DNA of 6,548 bases. Origin: a bacterium. GTDB lineage: Bacteria > Latescibacterota > UBA2968 > GCA-2709665. The notes under the pieces are model-generated. The model ran no database searches and was not told the DNA's origin. It saw nothing but the letters and a program-made list of their open reading frames with translations. The position numbers and the translations under genes are program-made. Positions 1 through 4,953 of this stretch are shown one piece after another (the stretch's first letter is position 1; each line of letters begins with the position of its first letter). Where the stretch lies: contig JAQCGA010000239.1 of the NCBI GenBank assembly GCA_027619145.1, forward strand, positions 1-6,548, read 5' to 3'.

Positions 1-1099
1 GTTCGTGGGTTGGTTTGACCTGGACAGAGAGCAGGGGTTCGCTGAATGTGTAGTTGCCGGGAACCGGTTCGGGGTCGCCGAGGGTGTCTCCAATTTTTGC
101 TTCCGGTAAGCCGCAAATAAATCCAATATCACCTGCCAGGAGCACACCAATATCTTCGTACTTGCCCAGGATTCGTTTTTTGATCTGGGTGATTTTTTCT
201 TCCCGGTTGGCGGTGTGGTTGTGTACGGTGTTCCGGGGTTCGAGGCGGCCTGTATATAAACGTACTCCTGCAATTCGGCCCAGTTTGGGATCGTGATCAA
301 TTTGATATACGACTCCGGAGACGGGCCGGTCCTGATCGGCTGGTGCATCCGGGAAGTATGCGGCAATGTGGTTAAGCAGCTCTTCGGTGCCCAGGTTGTT
401 TTTGGCTACGCCGCACATAACTGGAAAGAGTTTGCGCTGGCAGATATTGCGGGCCAGGGTGGCGTGGAGTGGGCCGGGTTCGATGGTTTCTCCATTGAGA
501 TATTTTTCCAGGAGTGCATCGTTCTGTTCGGCCACGCGTTCCAGAAACTCTTTCTGTTGTTCGGGGGACAGGTCTGCGATTGTGGCTTCGGTTCTACCTG
601 GGTTGACCGCGCGGTTGAGGGGGAGAATATCGGGAGAGAATTCGGTGCGCAAATTTTCCAGGACGGCTTCCGGGTTTGCGCCCATGCGGTCGATTTTGTT
701 GATGAAGAGGAGGACGGGGATATGCAGGGCGTCCAGGGCGTTCCAGATGGTTTCGGTTTGGGCCTGGATGCCTTCTACTGCGGAGAGTACGAGTACGGCG
801 CTGTCGAGTACACGGAGGGAACGTTCTACTTCGGCAGAGAAGTCCACGTGGCCGGGGGTGTCGATGAGGTTGATCTGGACATCTTTCCAGGAGAAGGTAA
901 GCGTGGATGCGCGGACAGAAATGCCGCGCTTTTTTTCCACGTCCATTCCGTCGGATAAACTGGTGCCTTTGTCCACGTTGCCCACTTCACGAATGCCCCC
1001 GCTGAGAAAGAGCATGTTTTCTGTGAGTGTGGTTTTTCCGGCGTCTACGTGGGCGAGGATGCCCAGGTTTCTGATTTTGCGTAGGGCTGACATTTTCAT
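1..1099 (-). CDS. TetM/EF-G-like translational GTPase (ribosomal protection protein family), 3' end off window
   Basis: This is the N-terminal 366 codons of a translation-factor GTPase whose C-terminal half lies beyond position 1. All GTP-binding motifs are visible: P-loop AHVDAGKTT (residues 16-24), switch I RGIS (58-61), DTPGH (80-84), NKID (134-137) and a G5-like CGVAKNNLG (229-237), followed by the start of the beta-barrel domain II. The G5 segment and the short G4-G5 spacing, without the long EF-G insert, match TetM/TetO/OtrA-type ribosomal protection proteins better than canonical EF-G. That family uses GTP on the ribosome to displace tetracycline or to act as a non-essential EF-G paralogue. 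Domain IV, which decides resistance, is outside the window, so resistance cannot be claimed. The ATG at 1099 overlaps the dinB stop by 4 nt (ATGA), with a weak GAGG 6 nt upstream. A second in-frame ATG at 1093 is possible. Switch I carries Ser where Thr is usual in EF-G. Confidence 0.9.
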   Translation of the reverse strand, partial: MKMSALRKIRNLGILAHVDAGKTTLTENMLFLSGGIREVGNVDKGTSLSDGMDVEKKRGISVRASTLTFSWKDVQINLIDTPGHVDFSAEVERSLRVLDSAVLVLSAVEGIQAQTETIWNALDALHIPVLLFINKIDRMGANPEAVLENLRTEFSPDILPLNRAVNPGRTEATIADLSPEQQKEFLERVAEQNDALLEKYLNGETIEPGPLHATLARNICQRKLFPVMCGVAKNNLGTEELLNHIAAYFPDAPADQDRPVSGVVYQIDHDPKLGRIAGVRLYTGRLEPRNTVHNHTANREEKITQIKKRILGKYEDIGVLLAGDIGFICGLPEAKIGDTLGDPEPVPGNYTFSEPLLSVQVKPTHE

Positions 1100-2283
1100 G
1101 GATCGCCTCGCCGTTTCTCTTTCCCCCACCGTACACCTTGTTCTCCGAACCGATCGCGTAAGGTGTCCAGGGTTTGCTGGAGGTGGCGGGACTGTTTTTC
1201 GGCGGTGTCCCAGAGGGTCAACTGTTGTGCGGGAGGGCCCAGGTTGGTGGCAGAAACGCCCAGGAGGCGGACGGGGCGACCGGGATGCCAGACGTGGTTG
1301 AAGAGTTGTTCGGCGGCGGTATAGAGGTCTCGATCTATGTCCGAGGGGCGGTTGAGGGTAGACTGGCGGGTGAGGGTGTGGAAATCGGGGGTACGATATT
1401 TGAGGGAGAGGGTGCGGCAGGTCAGGTTTTCGCGGCGGAGATCCCGGCCTACACGTTCGCACAAATGCAACAAGGTACCCAGGAGAATGTTGCGGTCGAT
1501 TACATCGCGGGAGAACGTGGTTTCGTGGTTGAGGGATTTTGCTTCGCGAACGGTTTCTACCGGGCTGTTGTCTATGCCCTGGGCATATTGCGCAAGAGAT
1601 GTGCCCAGGCGGCCAAAACGGTCTGCGAGGGTTTGTTCCGGGCGGCGGGCAAGGTCTTCCACGGTGTGGATGCCCAGGGCTTCCAGGGCAGCGGCGGTGC
1701 GTGGGCCTACGCCCCAGAGGGCAGATGCTGGAAGAGGAGCCAAAAATGCGGCTTCTTCTCCGGGGAGAACAACGGTGATGGCGTTGGGGGGGCCGTTGCT
1801 TTGAACGCGGGCTTTGCCCACGTTGTTTGCAATTTTGGCAATGAGCTTGTTGGCGGCCACCCCCAGAGAACTGGGAAGGTCCAGGTCTGTGCGAATGTGT
1901 GTCTGCAGGCGATAGGCGAGATCTCTGGCAGATTCGGGGCAGTCTGAAACGTCCAGAAAGGCTTCGTCTATGGATACCCGTTCTACCTGTGGGGTTAGGG
2001 CGTACAGGCATTCCATAACTTTTTCGGACGCTTCTTCATAGGCGCTGTGGCGGCGAGGCACACGGAGGAGTGCGGGGCACAGGCGCAAGGCGCGGACCAT
2101 AGGCATGGCGGAATGTACACCGAAGCGGCGAGCTGCATAAGAGCAGGACGCTACCACGCCACGATCTTCTGGGGCGGCACCTACGGCGAAGGGTTTGTTT
2201 TTGAGGGACGGATCTCGCTGTTCTTCGACGGCACAAAAGAAGGCATCCAGATCCAGGTGCAGAATTTTTCGGGGCGTGTTCAT
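1096..2283 (-). CDS. dinB: DNA polymerase IV (Y-family translesion polymerase)
   Basis: A complete 395-aa Y-family polymerase that copies past damaged template bases with low fidelity. Catalytic acidic residues are D11 in DLDAFF and D106/E107 in SIDEAFLDV. F16 is the expected steric gate against ribonucleotides. SYAARRFGV (48-56) is the fingers motif, and a helix-hairpin-helix lies at about 189-205 (LWGVGPRTAAALEALGI). The little-finger domain covers about 245-350. QLTLW (354-358) looks like a beta-clamp-binding peptide, but about 37 residues follow it, whereas in E. coli Pol IV the clamp peptide is terminal. Length is slightly above the usual 350-370. The ATG at 2283 overlaps the upstream receiver gene's stop (ATGA), and the TGA stop overlaps the GTPase start. 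No clear Shine-Dalgarno precedes it, which fits translational coupling. dinB is often SOS-induced in other bacteria; I found no recognised LexA box here. Confidence 0.97.
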   Translation of the reverse strand: MNTPRKILHLDLDAFFCAVEEQRDPSLKNKPFAVGAAPEDRGVVASCSYAARRFGVHSAMPMVRALRLCPALLRVPRRHSAYEEASEKVMECLYALTPQVERVSIDEAFLDVSDCPESARDLAYRLQTHIRTDLDLPSSLGVAANKLIAKIANNVGKARVQSNGPPNAITVVLPGEEAAFLAPLPASALWGVGPRTAAALEALGIHTVEDLARRPEQTLADRFGRLGTSLAQYAQGIDNSPVETVREAKSLNHETTFSRDVIDRNILLGTLLHLCERVGRDLRRENLTCRTLSLKYRTPDFHTLTRQSTLNRPSDIDRDLYTAAEQLFNHVWHPGRPVRLLGVSATNLGPPAQQLTLWDTAEKQSRHLQQTLDTLRDRFGEQGVRWGKEKRRGDP

Positions 2284-2645
2284 TCGGAAGCGGTCAAGAG
2301 GAGATCGTGAACGAGGTCCATGAACTGGGCAATATGGAAGGGTTTTGGGAGGGTGCAGTCTGCGCCCACCTTGCAGGCAATTTGCAGGGCCGAGTCACCG
2401 TAGGCCGCCAGGGCAATGATGCGGGCATCCGGGTGGTTGAGGCGCAGGGCACGGATCACTTCGAGGCCGTAGCGGCTGGGTGGTTTGACATCCGCAACGA
2501 CCAGATCGGGTTGTGTCTGCTGGTATTCCTGCAGGCCCGCCGGCCCATTGGCGGCCACGCAGACGTCGAATCCGCTATGTTCCAGGATGTGCAAGAGGAG
2601 GTCGCGGATCATCTCATCGTCGTCTATCACCAGAATGGTGGCCAT
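2280..2645 (-). CDS. Single-domain response regulator (receiver only), divergent active site
   Basis: A 121-aa CheY-like receiver with no output domain. Visible landmarks are the acidic cluster D8-D9-D10, phospho-acceptor D52 (in ADVKPP) and K101 in LPKPF. Two positions depart from the family. The conserved Ser/Thr that couples phosphorylation to the conformational switch is Ala (A80, in IIALAAYGD), and the usual D-x-x-M-P is D-V-K-P-P. It can probably still bind Mg2+ and accept phosphate, but the output switch may be altered or constitutive; that is inference. A good AGGAGA lies 6 nt before the ATG. It ends in a 4-nt overlap with dinB and follows the 63-aa gene after a 94-nt gap. It is the most divergent of the four receivers in the window, and the only one not in the 3288-4414 cluster. 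Its kinase and partner are unknown. Confidence 0.93.
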   Translation of the reverse strand: MATILVIDDDEMIRDLLLHILEHSGFDVCVAANGPAGLQEYQQTQPDLVVADVKPPSRYGLEVIRALRLNHPDARIIALAAYGDSALQIACKVGADCTLPKPFHIAQFMDLVHDLLLTASE

Positions 2646-2739
2646 TGGGCATTCTCCTGGGCGCTTGCGGTGTGCGCTGAAGAGGTACTACCGCTGGTAC
2701 GGGACGCCGGAGCGGGTGTGGGTTTTGAAAAGTGGTTTC

Positions 2740-2931
2740 TTAGAGCGGCGGTTCCTGGGTTCTGAGTGCACGCAATACCAGCTCTTTGACGACAATGGCG
2801 CCTTCTAACCAGTGGATGCGGTCTCGAAGCTGGAACTCGCCCCGGGCAAAGCGCCCGCGCAAGCGTTTGAGGCGGTCTTTGTCGTCCAGGATTTGGAAGG
2901 TGAGGCAGCCAATGGTAATGGGGTTCGTCAT
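2740..2931 (-). CDS. Small protein of unknown function (63 aa)
   Basis: I do not recognise this protein. It starts MTNPITIGCLTFQILDD, giving a short hydrophobic beta-like segment. A strongly basic stretch rich in Arg/Lys follows (about residues 18-38), then an amphipathic or aliphatic segment (WLEGAIVVKELVLRAL, about 41-56). No Cys pairs, signal peptide or membrane helix are evident. It sits about 50 nt downstream of a predicted promoter and is the first gene of the unit leading to the receiver, dinB and GTPase genes. No good Shine-Dalgarno precedes the ATG. The amino-acid mix looks protein-like, whereas the overlapping longer frame (2627-3019) is Pro/His/Arg-rich and looks non-coding. It could be an adaptor, a small nucleic-acid-binding protein, or simply a leader ORF. 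Confidence 0.55.
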   Translation of the reverse strand: MTNPITIGCLTFQILDDKDRLKRLRGRFARGEFQLRDRIHWLEGAIVVKELVLRALRTQEPPL

Positions 2932-2990
2932 GGGCGTGATCCGATTGAGGGCTGATGTGGAAACAGGGGCTTAATACCTCAGGTGTTCCA

Positions 2991-3019
2991 AATATACGGT
3001 TCGGTTTTCGCGCGTGCAA
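2991..3019 (-). promoter_or_regulatory. Predicted sigma70-type promoter of the 63-aa/receiver/dinB/GTPase unit
   Basis: On the minus strand a -35-like TTGCAC (3019-3014) and a -10-like TATATT (2996-2991, five of six consensus bases) are separated by exactly 17 nt. The start site would be near 2984, giving a leader of about 50 nt to the ATG at 2931. The -35 is imperfect, so the call rests on the -10, the spacing and the position at the head of the unit. Confidence 0.55.
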
Positions 3020-3047
3020 GCATTCTAAGCAAAAGTGATGAATTTTA

Positions 3048-3085
3048 GTACTGGTAGGCGTAAAAAGTACCGGTAGGCGTAAAAA
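3048..3085. repeat. Two tandem 19-bp direct repeats
   Basis: GTACTGGTAGGCGTAAAAA (3048-3066) is followed immediately by GTACCGGTAGGCGTAAAAA (3067-3085), with one T/C difference. The pair lies 29-66 bp upstream of the predicted -35 of the dinB unit. A period of 19 bp does not put the copies exactly on one helix face (about 1.8 turns). The placement suits activator binding sites, or the copies may be a simple short duplication. Confidence 0.85.
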
Positions 3086-3129
3086 TATGGGGGTCCAGGA
3101 GGGAGGAGAGGAGGAGATTGTGCTATTTT

Positions 3130-3141
3130 TCGACCGGTCGA
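3130..3141. promoter_or_regulatory. 12-bp perfect palindrome, possible operator
   Basis: TCGACCGGTCGA reads the same on both strands. Its core ACCGGT also occurs in the second 19-bp repeat (3069-3074), where it is part of the 8-bp palindrome TACCGGTA. It lies about 110 bp upstream of the -35 of the dinB unit. A dimeric regulator could bind here. A palindrome of this size can also arise by chance, so the regulatory role is a guess. Confidence 0.3.
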
Positions 3142-3227
3142 TTTGGATCTGGAGGGGAATATTGCCTGGCGGAACCCGGGTAGCTTCCTCATCGTACAGA
3201 TCACAAAATAGTCACTTCGTGGGCAAC

Positions 3228-3266
3228 AAAAAAAACGCCGCCTGTATCAAAACAGGTGGCGTTTTT
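3228..3266 (-). terminator. Intrinsic terminator of the three-receiver unit
   Basis: Arms at 3231-3245 and 3252-3266 enclose a 6-nt loop. In the minus-strand transcript the GC-rich core has one A-C mismatch and is followed by eight U residues (complement of 3235-3228). It begins 21 nt past the stop of the last receiver gene. The mirror-image A/T flanks could also let it work on the plus strand, where the mismatch becomes a G-U pair, but no plus-strand gene approaches it. Confidence 0.93.
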
Positions 3267-3287
3267 CGTTTTCTGGTCGAATCGGGT

Positions 3288-3644
3288 TCAGGTTTCAAGA
3301 AGTTCTTTGACTGCCTGGAGCAATTCTTGAGAAGGAAATGGTTTTGGGAAGGTTCTGAGTGCACCAAAATCTTGAGCTGCAGGTAAAAAGTTTCGGCCTT
3401 CGCCTGAAATGACAATGACTTTGATGTCTGGATAATCTGTGCGCAACTCTAAAAGGACTTCTACGCCGTCTTTGTCGGGCATAAAAATGTCCGTGATGAT
3501 GAGGTCCACCGGGTTCCGGCTGTAGAGCCGGGCGCCGTCGTGGCCGTTTGCAGCTTCAATCACTTCATATCCGGAAAGTTCCAGCAGTTTTCGCAGAGCC
3601 AGACGAATTTCATAATCATCATCTATAACAAGAATACGCGCCAT
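3288..3644 (-). CDS. Single-domain response regulator (CheY-like receiver)
   Basis: A 118-aa receiver with a fully canonical active site: D8-D9-D10, phospho-acceptor D52 in TDIFMP, switch Ser S80 in VIVISG and K101 in FPKPF. No DNA-binding or enzymatic output domain follows, so it would act through protein contacts or as a phosphorelay intermediate. I chose the ATG at 3644 (MARILVIDDD) because it has GGAG 7 nt upstream and aligns with its paralogues. A further in-frame start at 3704 would add 20 residues that overlap the neighbouring receiver gene. It is the last gene of the cluster and is followed by the terminator. Base composition is lower in GC than in dinB. Confidence 0.94.
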   Translation of the reverse strand: MARILVIDDDYEIRLALRKLLELSGYEVIEAANGHDGARLYSRNPVDLIITDIFMPDKDGVEVLLELRTDYPDIKVIVISGEGRNFLPAAQDFGALRTFPKPFPSQELLQAVKELLET

Positions 3645-3669
3645 CCACTTGCTCCGTACTGGTTGCGGT

Positions 3670-4029
3670 TCATTTGCTCGCAAGGGCAGATTCAACGGCC
3701 CCAAGGAATTTTTTTACACGAAACGGTTTGATGAAAATGAAGCAGACACCCAACTCCAGGACGGATGAAAGCACATCCAGTTCGTAGCTTGTAATGGCAA
3801 TGATTTTGATGTCTGGATATTCTGAGAAAAACGAACGAAGCATGGCCAGGCCGTTTTGACGAGGCATCCAGATGTCTGAAATAACCAGATCTGCAGGGGA
3901 TTCGCGGTAGGCTTGTAGTGCGCTGTGGCTGTCTTCGAACAGGTTCACGTTGTGTCCGGCCATTTCCAGGATTTGCCGGATTAACTCCCGCACGGTATCG
4001 TCAGCTTCAATGACCAGAATGCGCGCCAT
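3670..4029 (-). CDS. Single-domain response regulator with altered metal-binding pocket
   Basis: A 119-aa receiver. Phospho-acceptor D52 (SDIWMP), switch Thr T80 (IIAITS) and K101 (FIKPF) are present. The acidic pair that holds Mg2+ is changed: VIEADD gives E8-A9-D10 where the paralogues have D8-D9-D10 or D8-D9-E10. In CheY terms the direct metal ligand (Asp13) is Ala, so phosphorylation may be weakened unless D10 or D11 substitutes. It starts with the same MARILVI as its neighbour, which suggests tandem duplication. It sits 25 nt before the next receiver and 37 nt after the previous one. The Shine-Dalgarno is weak. This stretch is the most AT-rich coding part I sampled (22 G/C of 60 at 3781-3840). 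Confidence 0.93.
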   Translation of the reverse strand: MARILVIEADDTVRELIRQILEMAGHNVNLFEDSHSALQAYRESPADLVISDIWMPRQNGLAMLRSFFSEYPDIKIIAITSYELDVLSSVLELGVCFIFIKPFRVKKFLGAVESALASK

Positions 4030-4066
4030 TTGGGGCCTGTTGGATGAAGTATGGTGTACGGGGCGC

Positions 4067-4414
4067 TTACAGCGCTAGAAGGCGGTTCACGGTTTCCAGG
4101 ACCTCGTTTAGACGAAATGGTTTTTCAACTGCAGCATCGGCTCCGAGGGTCTGACTGATGGCTTCTCGGTCTGCTGTCATGACAATAATTTTGACGCCCG
4201 GGAAGTCTGTGCGAAGGCGGAGGATGAAGGCTTCCCCATTCAGGCGGGGCATGTTGAGGTCCGTAATCACCAGATCCGCAGGGCAGGCAGAAAATTTCTC
4301 CAGACCATCCAGGCCGTTACCTGCTTCGTCTACTTCATGGCCGGACATTTCCAGAATGGTGCGGAGCGGGGTGCGGACATTATCCTCGTCGTCTATTACG
4401 AGTACACGTGCCAG
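4067..4414 (-). CDS. Single-domain response regulator, probable CTG start
   Basis: A 115-aa receiver counted from a CTG codon at 4414. The active site is canonical: D8-D9-E10, phospho-acceptor D52 in TDLNMP, T80 in IIVMTAD and K98 in VEKPF. The start rests on two facts. AGGAGA (4426-4421) lies exactly 6 nt before the CTG, and that CTG falls where the paralogues have their ATG (LARVLVIDDE against MARILVIDDD). A conventional caller would choose the GTG at 4438, adding eight basic residues (MGKKRRNK) encoded across the Shine-Dalgarno itself, with no ribosome site of its own. It is the first gene of the three-receiver unit, about 41 nt after the predicted transcription start. No kinase is nearby. 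Confidence 0.92.
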   Translation of the reverse strand: MARVLVIDDEDNVRTPLRTILEMSGHEVDEAGNGLDGLEKFSACPADLVITDLNMPRLNGEAFILRLRTDFPGVKIIVMTADREAISQTLGADAAVEKPFRLNEVLETVNRLLAL

Positions 4415-4420
4415 CTTGTT

Positions 4421-4426
4421 TCTCCT
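4421..4426 (-). promoter_or_regulatory. Shine-Dalgarno site that decides the CTG start
   Basis: AGGAGA on the minus strand, 6 nt upstream of the CTG at 4414. It lies inside the coding region if the GTG at 4438 were used, which argues against that GTG. Confidence 0.65.
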
Positions 4427-4449
4427 TTTCTTGCCCACAAGGGAACGAT

Positions 4450-4507
4450 GTGTGCGGCCTCAAAATAGGGGAAATGAGGCACGCGTGTCAAGAGAAAAGC
4501 CGCACAC
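4450..4507. repeat. 9-bp inverted repeat bracketing the receiver-unit promoter
   Basis: GTGTGCGGC (4450-4458) and its exact reverse complement GCCGCACAC (4499-4507) lie 40 bp apart. One arm is just upstream of the -35 and the other covers the predicted start site. The geometry suggests a pair of regulator half-sites or full sites around the promoter. A 40-nt loop without a T-tract makes a terminator for ridA unlikely. Confidence 0.6.
4462..4491 (-). promoter_or_regulatory. Sigma70-type promoter of the three-receiver unit
   Basis: On the minus strand a perfect -35 TTGACA (4491-4486) and -10-like TATTTT (4467-4462) are separated by 18 nt. The predicted start is near 4455. It lies in the 149-bp gap between ridA and the first receiver gene. 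No terminator follows ridA, so read-through from upstream is also possible. Confidence 0.75.
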
Positions 4508-4563
4508 CGAGTGTTGCCAGGGTTGTATAATGAATGGATTTTGGGGAACTGCGACGCCAGCGA

Positions 4564-4944
4564 TTACAACGCGGCTGTGATTTCAATTTCCACATGGGCA
4601 CCTGCGGGCAGGGCTGAGACTTCTACGCAGCTACGTCCGGGGGGATCGTCGGTGAAGTATTCGGCGTATACGGCGTTCATTTCGGAAAACTTACTGAGGT
4701 CTGTCATATAGACGACCGAGCGTACGGCGTGGTCCAGGGTTGCCCCTGCGGCTTCCAGAATGGCTTTTACATTTTCCAGGGTCTGCCGGGTTTCTGCAAC
4801 AATACCCCCTTCAACGACTTTGCCGGTTTTGGGGTCGATGCCTTTTTCACCGGCTACGAAGATGAAGTCTCCTACGCGGATGGCCTGAGAATAGGGGCCT
4901 ACGGGAAGGGCCGCTTTGGAGGTGGTGATGACTTGTTTTTTCAT
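4564..4944 (-). CDS. ridA: RidA-family enamine/imine deaminase
   Basis: A 126-aa member of the YjgF/YER057c/UK114 family, cytosolic and usually trimeric. It hydrolyses reactive enamines and imines, such as 2-aminoacrylate from PLP enzymes, to keto acids and ammonia. The family signature is present near the C-terminus: PGRSCVEVSALP, with substrate-binding R104 followed by HVEIEITA (E119 is the likely catalytic Glu). Y18 in PVGPYSQA and the VAGEKGIDPKTG loop also match, although the usual Gly-Gln of that loop is Gly-Glu. Length is normal. The ATG at 4944 has AGGAGA 5 nt upstream, and this site overlaps the stop codon of the SDR gene, so the two are in one operon. Subgroup and true substrate cannot be settled from sequence alone. 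Confidence 0.95.
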   Translation of the reverse strand: MKKQVITTSKAALPVGPYSQAIRVGDFIFVAGEKGIDPKTGKVVEGGIVAETRQTLENVKAILEAAGATLDHAVRSVVYMTDLSKFSEMNAVYAEYFTDDPPGRSCVEVSALPAGAHVEIEITAAL

Positions 4945-4953
4945 GTGGATCTC

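Larger units (their letters stand above)
2932..3287. other. Gene-free control region between two minus-strand units
   Basis: About 355 bp separate the receiver cluster's last stop from the 63-aa gene. From right to left the region holds an intrinsic terminator (3228-3266), a stretch with nothing obvious (about 3142-3227), a 12-bp palindrome (3130-3141), a purine-rich G-run segment (about 3089-3119), two tandem 19-bp repeats (3048-3085), a predicted minus-strand promoter (2991-3019) and its leader. A plus-strand frame at 3087-3386 crosses the terminator and does not look coding. Confidence 0.6.

Noticed and set aside
293..1301. Long plus-strand reading frames opposite the GTPase gene
   Set aside because: They are antisense to a frame carrying every GTPase motif and give Cys/Ser/Arg-rich or Gly/Phe-rich sequences without recognisable domains.
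1174..1947. Plus-strand 257-aa frame opposite dinB
   Set aside because: It is a shadow of the polymerase gene; repeated Gly/Val/Ala content reflects the complement of dinB codons.
2627..3019. Minus-strand 130-aa frame overlapping the 63-aa gene and the receiver start
   Set aside because: Its composition is Pro/His/Arg-rich, it lies across the predicted promoter and the receiver's ribosome site, and it has no motif.
2985..3019. Classical LexA boxes (CTG-N10-CAG or CGAAC-type) upstream of the dinB unit
   Set aside because: None matches; only a GTTC-N10-GTTC direct repeat was found, which has the wrong spacing for known types.
3089..3119. G-rich purine run as a G-quadruplex
   Set aside because: Only two runs reach three or more G residues; the rest are GG pairs, so a stable quadruplex is not supported.
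3087..3386. Plus-strand 99-aa frame
   Set aside because: It runs through the intrinsic terminator and into the 3' end of a receiver gene, and the purine-rich Shine-Dalgarno-like run lies after its ATG, not before.
3645..3704. 20-residue N-terminal extension of the receiver at 3288-3644
   Set aside because: It would overlap the previous receiver gene, while MARILVIDDD at 3644 has a ribosome site and matches the paralogues.
4525..4530. Perfect TATAAT on the plus strand between the receiver cluster and ridA
   Set aside because: No acceptable -35 lies 16-18 nt upstream and no plus-strand gene follows, so it is probably chance; an antisense RNA cannot be excluded.
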